In this document: in pieces, positions 33,663-41,716 of the stretch
How positions within the stretch are numbered: the stretch's first letter is position 1
Layout: each line of letters starts with the position of its first letter
NCBI RefSeq assembly: GCF_019345465.1
Contig: NZ_JAHKRC010000019.1
Coordinates: forward strand, 57,630-121,629
Reading direction: 5' to 3'
From: Pseudomonas sp. NKUCC02_KPG
GTDB taxonomy: Bacteria > Pseudomonadota > Gammaproteobacteria > Pseudomonadales > Pseudomonadaceae
Length of the DNA: 64,000 nt
Notes under the pieces: model-generated
What the model was told of the DNA's origin: nothing
Seen by the model: the letters and a program-made list of their open reading frames with translations, nothing else
Database searches by the model: none
Program-made: the position numbers and the translations under genes

Positions 33663-35084
33663 TTACTCCGCCAGCTTGAAGGTAATGAAGCTGGCGCGAC
33701 CCTGGCGCAGAACCCGCATCGACACTGAACGATTCTTCGGCAATGCCTTGGCAATTTCAGTGAACTCCTTGCCGTTGGTAATCGCCTGATTGTTCAGATG
33801 AGTAATCACGTCGCCTGGTTGCAGGCCGATCAAGGCAGCAGGACCGTCCTGAACGTCAGTGATGATCACACCGCCCTTGATGTCGTTGGCTTTCTTCTGC
33901 TCTTCGCTCAGGTCCGCCACAGACACACCCAGACGGTTGCTGCTTTGCTCGGCACCGGTGCCCGAAGCAATGTCTTTCGCGTCATCGGGGATGGCACCGA
34001 CAGTCAGGTCCAGGTTTTTGCGCTTGCCGTCACGAATCACTTCAAGCGTTGCCTTGCTGCCGGCCTTGAGTGCGCCAACCAGATGCGGCAAATCTGCCGA
34101 CATGACGATCGGCTGACCATTCATGCTCAGAATCACGTCGCCGACTTGCAGACCGCCTTTGGCAGCCGGACCGTTATCCAGTACCTGGGCTACCAGTGCA
34201 CCGGCAGGTTTTTCCAGACCGAAGGACTCGGCCAGGTCCTTGTTGACCTCTTGAATCACCACGCCCAACCAGCCACGGCTAACCTTGCCGCCAGCCTTGA
34301 GCTGGTTGGCAACGTCCATCGCCACATCGATAGGGATTGCGAAGGACACGCCCATGAAGCCACCGGAGCGGGTGTAGATTTGCGAGTTGATACCCACCAC
34401 TTCGCCCGCCAGGTTGAACAGCGGACCACCCGAGTTGCCCGGGTTGATCGGCACGTCTGTCTGGATGAACGGTACGTAGCTTTCATTCGGAAGGCTGCGA
34501 CCGATGGCGCTGATAATGCCTTGGGTCACGGTATGGTCAAACCCGAACGGTGAACCGATGGCAACCACCCACTGACCCGCCTTCAGATCCTGGGACTTGC
34601 CCAGCTTCAAGACAGGCAGGTTTTTGCCTTCGATTTTCAGCAACGCAACGTCGGAACGTGGATCCGTCCCCACCAGCTTGGCTTTCATTTCACTGCGATC
34701 AGACAAGCGCACGATGATTTCATCGGCGTCCGCCACCACGTGGTTGTTGGTCAGGATGAAGCCATCCGGCGAGATGATGAAGCCCGACCCAAGGGACTGG
34801 GCTTCGCGCTGGCGACCACCTTTGCCACTTGGCGGCATGCTGCGTTCAAAGAAGTCACGCAGGCCTGGCGGCAAGCCTTCCAGGTCTGGCATTTGCCCCA
34901 TGCTTGAGACCCGGCGCTCCGGCAGCTTTTGCGTGGTGCTGATATTCACTACCGCTGGCGAGGCTTGCTCGACCAATTGGGTGAAGTCAGGTAACTGCGC
35001 TTCTGCCATGACTGGCACTGCCTGCCCGAGCATCAGCACGGCTGCAAAAATAGGTAAATACGATTTCAATCGAGGCATCGACAT
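33663..35084 (-). CDS. mucD: Periplasmic serine protease MucD (DegP/HtrA family)
   Basis: Exported HtrA-type protease and chaperone of 473 residues, degrading misfolded envelope proteins and damping AlgU activation. The signal peptide ends near residue 27 (AVPVMAEA). The protease domain has the catalytic His in LTNNHVVADADE, Asp in DPRSDVALLKI and Ser in INPGNSGGPLF. Two PDZ domains follow (about 265-350 and 375-465). The ATG at 35084 has GGGAG just upstream; an upstream in-frame start lacks a signal sequence at the N-terminus. It is the last gene of algU-mucA-mucB-mucD. No mucC lies between mucB and mucD, and no lepA follows. Confidence 0.95.
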   Translation of the reverse strand: MSMPRLKSYLPIFAAVLMLGQAVPVMAEAQLPDFTQLVEQASPAVVNISTTQKLPERRVSSMGQMPDLEGLPPGLRDFFERSMPPSGKGGRQREAQSLGSGFIISPDGFILTNNHVVADADEIIVRLSDRSEMKAKLVGTDPRSDVALLKIEGKNLPVLKLGKSQDLKAGQWVVAIGSPFGFDHTVTQGIISAIGRSLPNESYVPFIQTDVPINPGNSGGPLFNLAGEVVGINSQIYTRSGGFMGVSFAIPIDVAMDVANQLKAGGKVSRGWLGVVIQEVNKDLAESFGLEKPAGALVAQVLDNGPAAKGGLQVGDVILSMNGQPIVMSADLPHLVGALKAGSKATLEVIRDGKRKNLDLTVGAIPDDAKDIASGTGAEQSSNRLGVSVADLSEEQKKANDIKGGVIITDVQDGPAALIGLQPGDVITHLNNQAITNGKEFTEIAKALPKNRSVSMRVLRQGRASFITFKLAE

Positions 35085-35263
35085 ACAGCTCCCGTTAGTA
35101 ACTGCAGAGTTAAGCGACAGGCACCAAAAAACAAGACCAAAGCATAGACCGTTTTTTAGGCCCCGGAAAACAAACAAGGCCAGAGCCCGCTAGGGCCCTG
35201 ACCTTCATAAAAAGACAATAAAATGGCAAATCAAAATGTGTCACCCGCCATGTCGGAGCAACC

Positions 35264-36226
35264 CTATGGTTTGGCCTGCGTATCGTCTTTACCGACACGC
35301 ATCGAGAGCGCAATACGCTCTGCGGTCCCCAAAGGAATTTCACCGACCACAGTGGCCATCATGTCTCCCTCGGGAGTACTCAGGTGCCGAGTAACCGCAG
35401 CTGTAGGCCCCAGTTGGACACGGGCATCGGGAACGGCAGCGCCCTGCAAAGGTTCGAGAAACACAGAGAAGCGCGTCAAGCCATCGTCATACAAAAGACT
35501 GGTGACTTCAGACTTGGTCCGGGGATCACGATGCACTGTGCTGCTGACCTGCTCGAAACCGGGCGGCAGCCAGTCGGAGTGCCAGACATGAGCCGTGTCA
35601 GCGACAGGTGCTGCAGTATCAGCCACCGTAACCGGGCGGCATTTTCCTGCAGGCGTCAGCTGGTTGTCATCAGGGGGCGTCGTCACCAGGGTTGTAAACT
35701 GGTAACGCTCAAGCAACTGGCCCTTGTCATTAAGCAACAACGACTTGAGAGGCAAACCGGTTTCACGATCCAGGTACAACTCAAACCCATAACGGTGCTG
35801 GTCGCGAGGGGCGAGTGAGATCACCACCACCGGTCGACCTGCAACCCTGGAGTCACCCTGCTTTGTGACGGAGTACCAGTCATTGAGCTTCTGGGCATCG
35901 AACTGTCTTGCCGGGACGGCAGTGACATCTCCCAACGCCGAGGCCAACTTGCCAGTGACACATTCAGTGCGCCCATCCGTACGAATGACCTCTTGAGCAG
36001 AGCCATCCAACTGCATCAAACGTTCGCGAACTTTCCCATCCTGCACACGGTGCCAGATGCTATGGGTAGAAAAACTACCGTTACGCTCGTAAACGAAAGT
36101 GCCTTGATAGCTGTGCTGTTGCTCGGCCTGCCCAAGACGTTTGAGCCAGTCCTGGGCTTCATCGGCGTGGGCCGGTACTGCAAACCAGCCACTCAGCAGA
36201 AGAGGTAGCAAAGGTAGGACGCGCAT
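35264..36226 (-). CDS. mucB: Periplasmic sigma-factor regulator MucB
   Basis: RseB-like periplasmic protein of 320 residues that shields the anti-sigma MucA from proteolysis until lipids or misfolded proteins displace it. The signal peptide MRVLPLLPLLLSGWFAVPAHA is cleaved after about residue 21. The N-terminal LolA/RseB-like half and C-terminal MucB/RseB domain are both present, and the length is normal. It starts eight bases after mucA, in one operon with algU. Confidence 0.94.
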   Translation of the reverse strand: MRVLPLLPLLLSGWFAVPAHADEAQDWLKRLGQAEQQHSYQGTFVYERNGSFSTHSIWHRVQDGKVRERLMQLDGSAQEVIRTDGRTECVTGKLASALGDVTAVPARQFDAQKLNDWYSVTKQGDSRVAGRPVVVISLAPRDQHRYGFELYLDRETGLPLKSLLLNDKGQLLERYQFTTLVTTPPDDNQLTPAGKCRPVTVADTAAPVADTAHVWHSDWLPPGFEQVSSTVHRDPRTKSEVTSLLYDDGLTRFSVFLEPLQGAAVPDARVQLGPTAAVTRHLSTPEGDMMATVVGEIPLGTAERIALSMRVGKDDTQAKP

Positions 36227-36234
36227 ATTGGTCC

Positions 36235-36825
36235 TTAACGGTTTTCAAGGCTCGCGGCACGAGCATACGGCAGCGGGCTTTCAGCCCCTTTCAACGCGGC
36301 TTGCTGTGCGTGCTGACGCAGGTAGCCTGGCAAGCGCTGATCCTGCCAACCTGGCTGGCCTTGCAGAACACCGTTGGCCATGGGGCCTGTAGCCTTGTCG
36401 GAGCTTTCGCTGTAATTGGCCAGTACCGCCGGGCCTTTCGCCATCGGTGCACTCAGGCTCTGCACAGCATTCTGCTGAGCCAGCTGATTACCGACGATGT
36501 CATCCTGGTTGTACAGCCTTACACCCGCCAGAACAGCAACGGTAACCGAAGCGGCTACGGCCAGACGACCAATGCTGCGCCACGGGCCACGTACGACCTT
36601 GACCGGGGTTTGCTCTTCGGCCAGCGCGGCCGAAACGGCAGATGCGATGTCCAGGCGCGGAATCAACAGGTCCTTGTGCATCACAGCACGGGCCACCTGA
36701 TAACGGGACCAGGTGTCACGGGTTTGTGTGTCGTCAAAGGCATTCAATACCCGACGTAGTTCCAGTTCGTCCGCTTCGTTATCCATCACTGCGGACAGCG
36801 ATTCCTGCAGGGCTTCACGACTCAT
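36235..36825 (-). CDS. mucA: Anti-sigma factor MucA
   Basis: Single-pass inner-membrane anti-sigma factor for AlgU, 196 residues. The cytoplasmic N-terminal domain begins MSREALQESLSAVMDNEADELELRRVL and contains the RseA-type fold. The membrane helix is near residues 84-100 (LAVAASVTVAVLAGVRL). The periplasmic tail carries the MucB-binding region. The frame is intact, without the truncations that give mucoid strains. Although an open frame continues upstream into algU, the ATG at 36825 has the right family N-terminus and a GAGAGGAA site. Confidence 0.94.
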   Translation of the reverse strand: MSREALQESLSAVMDNEADELELRRVLNAFDDTQTRDTWSRYQVARAVMHKDLLIPRLDIASAVSAALAEEQTPVKVVRGPWRSIGRLAVAASVTVAVLAGVRLYNQDDIVGNQLAQQNAVQSLSAPMAKGPAVLANYSESSDKATGPMANGVLQGQPGWQDQRLPGYLRQHAQQAALKGAESPLPYARAASLENR

Positions 36826-36856
36826 GGCGGTTCCTCTCTTGGCTGTCGCCGCTGTC

Positions 36857-37438
36857 TCAGTTTTCCTGCAACAACGGCTGCAGGGCTTTATCAATGGCTT
36901 CCCGAGCGCGGAAAATCCGGGAGCGCACGGTACCCACCGGACACTGCATGACGCTCGCAATGTCCTCATAACTCAGACCATCAAATTCACGTAAAGTTAA
37001 CGCCGTACGCAAATCTTCTGGCAGTAACTGAATAGTGCGATGAACGGTGCTTTCGATCTCGTCACGGAGCAAAGCGCGCTCCGGCGACTCGAGATCCTTG
37101 AGACCATGATCACCATCGTAAAACTCGGCATCTTCCGAGCTCACATCACTATCCGGCGGACGTCGCCCCCGTGACACCAGGTAATTTTTCGCCGTATTGA
37201 TGGCGATGCGATACAGCCATGTATAAAAGGCGCTGTCACCGCGAAAATTACCGAGTGCCCGGTAAGCCTTGATAAAGGCTTCCTGGGCTACGTCCTGGGC
37301 TTCATGGGTGTCGTGCACAAAACGCACGATCAACCCGAGAATTTTGTGCTGATACTTCAACACGAGCAGATCGAATGCGCGCTTATCGCCACGCTGTACG
37401 CGCTCGACCAGCTGCTGATCCTCTTCCTGGGCTAGCAT
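36857..37438 (-). CDS. algU: Envelope-stress sigma factor AlgU (sigma-22/RpoE)
   Basis: ECF sigma factor of 193 residues directing alginate, osmotic and envelope-stress genes. Region 2 is near residues 20-90 (FDLLVLKYQHKILGLIVRF, FYTWLYRIAINTAKNYL). Region 4 is near 130-180 (LPEDLRTALTLREFDGLSYEDIASVMQCPVGTVRSRIFRAREAI). AGGAG precedes the ATG. It is the first gene of algU-mucA-mucB-mucD, and AlgU-type promoter sequences upstream indicate autoregulation. Confidence 0.96.
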   Translation of the reverse strand: MLAQEEDQQLVERVQRGDKRAFDLLVLKYQHKILGLIVRFVHDTHEAQDVAQEAFIKAYRALGNFRGDSAFYTWLYRIAINTAKNYLVSRGRRPPDSDVSSEDAEFYDGDHGLKDLESPERALLRDEIESTVHRTIQLLPEDLRTALTLREFDGLSYEDIASVMQCPVGTVRSRIFRAREAIDKALQPLLQEN

Positions 37439-37496
37439 GAATACTCCTCATAAGACCGGGAGGAAGATTGCTTTGCTAAATGATCAGGCTTGCAAA

Positions 37497-37524
37497 CATA
37501 GACTCGGGCTTTACACAAAAGTTC
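37497..37524 (-). promoter_or_regulatory. AlgU-dependent promoter of algU, proximal
   Basis: On the minus strand GAACTT is followed after 16 bases by TCTATG, close to the AlgU consensus GAACTT-N16/17-TCTGA. A start near 37490 would leave a leader of about 50 bases before algU. Confidence 0.75.
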
Positions 37525-37889
37525 TCTCCCCCCTGGCAAGTTTCCTGCGTGCTCGGATTTGGCACACACGAAAACGCAGCTCGGGCCTGGCCGGCTGCGT
37601 CAATAATCTTGTCGTCACATTCCGCTGTCAGGTCGAAACACAGACCCCGCATCAATCTGGACGCCGTACCCCTGCATCAAGGGCAGCCCTTAATGGAACC
37701 CCGGACCGTACGAAAAGTTCAATATCTTCGTACGCCACCGATGGCACCACACCAGCGCAACAGACCTGGCGTTACCCCCAGCCCTGATCCCCCTTGCAGA
37801 TTTTTTGTGCAAATCAACATGCAGACCCATCGAGTCTGAGGCACACTTTGCGCCCGCTGTAATTTCACAATGCCATAAAGGCCCGGCCA
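37525..37889. promoter_or_regulatory. Intergenic region algU / nadB
   Basis: No credible gene. It contains the distal AlgU-type promoter described separately. The short open frames on both strands lack ribosome sites. The rest presumably carries housekeeping promoters for algU that I cannot assign. Confidence 0.4.
37693..37720 (-). promoter_or_regulatory. Possible second AlgU-type promoter, distal
   Basis: The minus strand reads GAACTT followed after 17 bases by TCCAT, similar to the GAACTT-N17-TCCAA form of the P. aeruginosa algU P1 promoter. It lies about 255 bases upstream of algU. Confidence 0.45.
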
Positions 37890-37916
37890 TTGTGCCGATC
37901 CCCCCCTCTATATACT
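37890..37916 (+). promoter_or_regulatory. Possible sigma-70 promoter of nadB
   Basis: TTGTGC and TATACT are separated by 15 bases, short for sigma-70, but the -10 hexamer is near perfect and lies 30 bases before the nadB ATG. Confidence 0.35.
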
Positions 37917-37946
37917 AGTGGGCGCTTTTTTGCGGATGTCAGAAGA

Positions 37947-39554
37947 ATGAGCCAACATTTTCAACATGATGTGCTGGTGATTGGCAGCGGCGCTGCCGGC
38001 TTGAGCCTTGCGCTCACGCTACCCAGCCATATGCGTATTGCGGTCCTCAGCAAAGGCGATCTGGCCAATGGTTCGACGTTCTGGGCACAGGGCGGCGTAG
38101 CCGCAGTACTGGATGACACCGACACGGTGCAGTCTCACGTCGAAGACACCCTCAATGCTGGCGGCGGGTTATGTCATGAAGACGCTGTGCGCTTTACCGT
38201 CGAGCACAGCCGCGAAGCCATCCAGTGGCTGATCGATCAAGGCGTCCCCTTCACCCGTGATGACACCGTCGACCCCGAGCAGCCCGGCTTTGAGTTTCAC
38301 CTCACCCGTGAAGGCGGCCACAGCCACCGGCGCATCATCCATGCGGCGGATGCCACGGGTGCCGCCATTTTCAAGACGTTGCTCGAACAGGCGCGCCAGC
38401 GACCCAATATCGAACTGCTCGAACAGCGCGTCGCCGTTGATCTGATTACCGAGCGTCGACTGGGCCTGGAAGGCGACCGCTGCCTGGGGGCCTATGTACT
38501 GGATCGCGCCACGGGCGAGGTCGACACCTTTGGCTCGCGCTTCACGATTCTGGCCACGGGTGGTGCGGCCAAGGTGTATCTGTACACCAGCAACCCGGAC
38601 GGCGCCTGCGGTGACGGAATCGCCATGGCCTGGCGCTCGGGGTGCCGCGTTGCAAACCTGGAGTTCAACCAGTTCCACCCTACCTGCCTGTATCACCCGC
38701 AGGCCAAAAGCTTTCTGATCACCGAAGCGCTGCGAGGCGAAGGCGCACACTTGAAGCTGCCCAACGGCGAGCGGTTCATGCAGCGCTTCGACTCCCGGGG
38801 TGAACTGGCTCCGCGGGATGTCGTCGCACGCGCCATCGACCATGAAATGAAGCGCCTGGGCATCGACTGCGTGTACCTGGACATCAGCCATGAGCCCGAA
38901 GCATTTATCAAGGCCCACTTCCCGACTGTCTATGAGCGCTGCCTGACATTCGGCATCGACATCACCAAACAGGCCATCCCGGTGGTGCCTGCGGCGCATT
39001 ACACCTGCGGCGGAGTGATGGTCGACGAACATGGCCACACGGACGTACCAGGCTTGTACGCCATTGGCGAAACCAGTTTCACCGGTCTGCACGGCGCCAA
39101 CCGAATGGCCAGTAATTCACTGCTGGAGTGCTTTGTATACGCCAAGTCAGCGGCGGCCGACATTCTCGCCCAACTCCCTGAAATCGCTGCGCCCGCAGCC
39201 CTGCCAAGCTGGGATGCAAGCCAGGTTACCGACTCTGACGAAGATGTGATCATCGCCCACAACTGGGATGAACTGCGGCGCTTCATGTGGGACTACGTAG
39301 GCATCGTGCGCACCAACAAGCGCCTGCAGCGCGCCCAACACCGGGTGCGCCTGCTGCTGGACGAAATTGACGAGTTCTACAGCAACTACAAAGTCAGCCG
39401 CGACCTGATCGAACTGCGCAACCTGGCACAAGTCGCCGAATTGATGATCTGCAGCGCCATGGCGCGTAAAGAATCACGCGGCCTGCATTACACCCTGGAC
39501 TATCCAGAGATGCTGGCGCAGGCGAAGGATACGATCCTGACCCCGACCCGGTGA
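37947..39554 (+). CDS. nadB: L-aspartate oxidase
   Basis: Cytoplasmic flavoenzyme (EC 1.4.3.16) oxidising aspartate to iminoaspartate, the first step of NAD synthesis; 535 residues. The FAD-binding start is HDVLVIGSGAAGLSLAL. The succinate dehydrogenase/fumarate reductase-like core has GSTFWAQGGVAAVL, HTREGGHSHRRI-type residues, and HYTCGGVMVDEHG, with GANRMASNSLLECFVYA near residue 390. The ATG at 37947 gives the family N-terminus. It is divergent from algU, as in P. aeruginosa, and followed by a strong terminator. Confidence 0.95.
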   Translation: MSQHFQHDVLVIGSGAAGLSLALTLPSHMRIAVLSKGDLANGSTFWAQGGVAAVLDDTDTVQSHVEDTLNAGGGLCHEDAVRFTVEHSREAIQWLIDQGVPFTRDDTVDPEQPGFEFHLTREGGHSHRRIIHAADATGAAIFKTLLEQARQRPNIELLEQRVAVDLITERRLGLEGDRCLGAYVLDRATGEVDTFGSRFTILATGGAAKVYLYTSNPDGACGDGIAMAWRSGCRVANLEFNQFHPTCLYHPQAKSFLITEALRGEGAHLKLPNGERFMQRFDSRGELAPRDVVARAIDHEMKRLGIDCVYLDISHEPEAFIKAHFPTVYERCLTFGIDITKQAIPVVPAAHYTCGGVMVDEHGHTDVPGLYAIGETSFTGLHGANRMASNSLLECFVYAKSAAADILAQLPEIAAPAALPSWDASQVTDSDEDVIIAHNWDELRRFMWDYVGIVRTNKRLQRAQHRVRLLLDEIDEFYSNYKVSRDLIELRNLAQVAELMICSAMARKESRGLHYTLDYPEMLAQAKDTILTPTR

Positions 39555-39571
39555 GGCACGTCAGGTACGAG

Positions 39572-39611
39572 AACGCGGCACCGCTCGAGACAGCGTTGCC
39601 GCGTTTTTTTT
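39572..39611 (+). terminator. Terminator after nadB
   Basis: AACGCGGCA and TGCCGCGTT pair, with an inner CGCT/AGCG stem, and run into eight T. It isolates nadB from the accessory cassette downstream. Confidence 0.9.
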
Positions 39612-39858
39612 CACGGTGAACAACAGTCCCACCTGCAGCCAGGACAAGCGCGCCAGAGCGCAACCAGTCTGGCAACGCCCTCTCAAGCAGCATCCTGAAT
39701 TAGCGACAGTTCCGGCAAGAACTAGGATACGTCCTACATATTTAACATCTAAACATTGCTAGCTTTTTCGGTTTTAGCTTTCCACGCGCACTACGGGCCA
39801 ATCGTTCGCCTGCTCAGTGCCTGTGGTCCGCGCCATATGACTGAAAAAGGAACACTGG
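39612..39858 (+). promoter_or_regulatory. Upstream region of the lipase cassette
   Basis: No gene seen. It becomes AT-rich around 39730-39780 (CTACATATTTAACATCTAAACATTG), which is a likely place for the cassette promoter. An AGGAA site sits in front of the first cassette ATG. A minus-strand open frame of 99 codons overlapping nadB has no support. Confidence 0.4.
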
Positions 39859-40080
39859 ATGTTCAACCCACGCCCTCAAACCCGTTTCAACCTGACCGCA
39901 AGCGTCTTCAAGCACCCTTCCTTCGCCCACCAAAAATCCTTTAACGCGCCCTCTTGTTTTGACCTGGAACGGGTCAGCGAACGTCCTGATCTGGATATCG
40001 AAAGCCTGCAACCTCAAGTCCTTGAAAAGGGCCTCTCCAGCAAAAAAGGTGTTTGCCTGATTGAAGGAGCCGCAGCATGA
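39859..40080 (+). CDS. Small protein of unknown function opening the lipase cassette
   Basis: Open frame of 73 residues, basic at the N-terminus (MFNPRPQTRFNLTASVFKHP) and acidic in the middle (FDLERVSERPDLDIESLQPQ). There is no signal peptide or membrane segment. AGGAA lies before the ATG. Its stop overlaps the start of the DUF4123 gene by four bases (ATGA), which supports real translation and coupling. I recognise no family. It is too short for VgrG, Hcp or PAAR. It could be a small accessory or chaperone of the effector, or the remnant tail of a larger gene. Confidence 0.6.
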   Translation: MFNPRPQTRFNLTASVFKHPSFAHQKSFNAPSCFDLERVSERPDLDIESLQPQVLEKGLSSKKGVCLIEGAAA

Positions 40081-40934
40081 CCCAGATTGCGGCGCAACAA
40101 TGGATGGCCGAGCAACGCCACCTCGGGCGCTCTGTATGTTTGATTCTGGACTCACTGGACGAACTCACCGCCCGTAACGGCCTGTTGAACAACAGGGCAC
40201 CTGAGCTGTATTGCAGCATTTACCGCGAAACGCCGGCTGCCGATATGGCAGACAATGGGCCTTTTCTGTTTCTTATCGACAACCCTGAAGACAAGCACTT
40301 GAGCGAGTTGCTCAAAGCGCCTGAAAGGAACTGGGGCTGGCTTGCCAGTGTTGCACCTGAGGCAGGGCTACAGGCGCTGGTCAAACATTGGCGCGACCGC
40401 ATGATTTTCGGCGTCCGGCCCCATCGAGGGATTTATCGTTTCCATGACAACCGGGTGCTGGCCCGCGCCCTGAAGCACTTAACCACTGCAACGGTTGCGG
40501 GGTATTTAGGACCCGCGATCAGCGTCTGCTACTGGCAAGGGGAGCACTGGGAAACACTCAGCAACCCGGCACCGGGCAACTATCCAGCTCCTGAAAGCCC
40601 TGTCTGGAATGACTTTCCCATGGAGGCCGATCAGCGCGCCAGCACGCGCGAAGCCAATGCCCACCGCTACCTGCTGGCCAGGCATCTTGAAGCCTATGCC
40701 CGAATTGCCGAACAACAAGACCCGGAACTATGGCTCAGTACTCTATTGGCCCAGGCCAACACCTGGGGTTGGCAGGCGTCTGAGCAGTTGGAGTTTTTGC
40801 TCGTTCAGCGTTTAAAGACTACCACTGACCCACTTGCACAGCGCTGGGAGGCGCGCCCTGGTGAAAGTCCTGATGCTCATTTCCAGCGAGTTTTTCAGGA
40901 AGTGCAGTTTTGGCAAGGCGATGGCCCTTTATGA
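40077..40934 (+). CDS. DUF4123 protein, probable T6SS effector adaptor (Tap-like)
   Basis: Predicted cytoplasmic protein of 285 residues. The N-terminal 130 or so residues fit DUF4123: SVCLILDSLDELTA, PFLFLIDNPEDK, GWLASVAPEAGLQALVKHWRDRMIFGV and an RFHDNRVLARALKHL block. DUF4123 proteins load cargo effectors onto VgrG of type VI secretion systems. Here no vgrG is adjacent; the gene lies between a 73-residue unknown and two lipoprotein genes, ahead of a lipase. Both ends overlap neighbouring genes by four bases (ATGA), so the cassette is translationally coupled. The adaptor role is inferred from the family. Confidence 0.8.
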   Translation: MTQIAAQQWMAEQRHLGRSVCLILDSLDELTARNGLLNNRAPELYCSIYRETPAADMADNGPFLFLIDNPEDKHLSELLKAPERNWGWLASVAPEAGLQALVKHWRDRMIFGVRPHRGIYRFHDNRVLARALKHLTTATVAGYLGPAISVCYWQGEHWETLSNPAPGNYPAPESPVWNDFPMEADQRASTREANAHRYLLARHLEAYARIAEQQDPELWLSTLLAQANTWGWQASEQLEFLLVQRLKTTTDPLAQRWEARPGESPDAHFQRVFQEVQFWQGDGPL

Positions 40935-41704
40935 AAGCAATGATTAAAGCGCTGTTCCTGGGGACCTGCGCACTGTCAACGACTGGATGTTTTGCTGACA
41001 AGTCAGACAGTTTTATTTTTACGGCTGATCTGCCTCCAAGTTTTGCTTATTACGCAGTGGCCAAGTACGCGCCCGCCAAGGGAGAAACTTGTACGGCCAC
41101 CCTTGATGACAATCCATACCTCGGTTTCAACAGAGAGTGGCGAACAGCATACAAACCAGAATCTGAAATACCGATTTACCGCACAGTCAAAGGCTGCAGA
41201 CTGGCCATCTATAAAATCGACCTGGAAATCAATGCCACTTATGGAAAAACTCGAGGAGACTTCAGCACCGAAACAACAGCCGTTATTATTCGAGAAAAAC
41301 TAGAAGAGCAATATAAAGGAGCTTTCGATACCAAAGGAGAAAGCACCATTAATGGTCAATGCCAATGGCTGTTTCGCACAATCGGACCAGACAGTTACAT
41401 CACAAAACTCCTCGACTGCAAAAAAATTGACGATAAAGGTTTGGTGACTAAAGGACGACCCGTAGGGGCTTACACCCTAGATCAACTACCGGGTAAAACT
41501 GTGAGACTGAAGATAAATTTGGCCAATGAGGAAAGGCCTTCAATTGGCAATACTTGGCTGAGGTTTCCTAATGGTTGGAAACGTTGCATGGGCACAGGCA
41601 TGGAAGACCAATATGCATTCTGCCGTAAAAACCAAAAAGACTTCAGCACTTTTCTCATGCCCGGCGGAAAGCAGTGCTCTATCTATCCTGGCTGCATAGA
41701 ATAA
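40931..41704 (+). CDS. Periplasmic/outer-membrane lipoprotein, probable lipase immunity protein 1
   Basis: Exported protein of 257 residues. A short signal sequence (MKAMIKALFLGTCALSTTGC) ends in a plausible lipobox TTGC at Cys20, so it is probably lipid-anchored. The mature part is rich in charged residues, with several Cys (GCRLAIYKID, NGQCQWLFR, LLDCKKID). The ATG at 40931 overlaps the DUF4123 stop. The next gene is a clear paralogue, sharing long blocks such as NGQCQWLFRT and VTKGRPVG. Codon use is markedly more AT-rich than in nadB or ygfZ, a sign of acquisition. Location and position next to a secreted-type lipase suggest immunity; this is inference. Confidence 0.72.
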   Translation: MKAMIKALFLGTCALSTTGCFADKSDSFIFTADLPPSFAYYAVAKYAPAKGETCTATLDDNPYLGFNREWRTAYKPESEIPIYRTVKGCRLAIYKIDLEINATYGKTRGDFSTETTAVIIREKLEEQYKGAFDTKGESTINGQCQWLFRTIGPDSYITKLLDCKKIDDKGLVTKGRPVGAYTLDQLPGKTVRLKINLANEERPSIGNTWLRFPNGWKRCMGTGMEDQYAFCRKNQKDFSTFLMPGGKQCSIYPGCIE

Positions 41705-41716
41705 GGAAATTACCCA

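Noticed and set aside
36826..36969. N-terminal extension of mucA into algU
   Set aside because: It would overlap algU out of frame; MucA proteins start at MSREALQESL, with a GAGAGGAA site before it.
37437..37839. Two plus-strand frames of about 118 codons in the algU-nadB gap
   Set aside because: They overlap AlgU promoter elements and lack ribosome sites and family features.
39394..39693. 99-codon minus-strand frame overlapping the nadB 3' end
   Set aside because: Runs through the nadB terminator hairpin and nadB coding sequence; low-complexity translation and no ribosome site.
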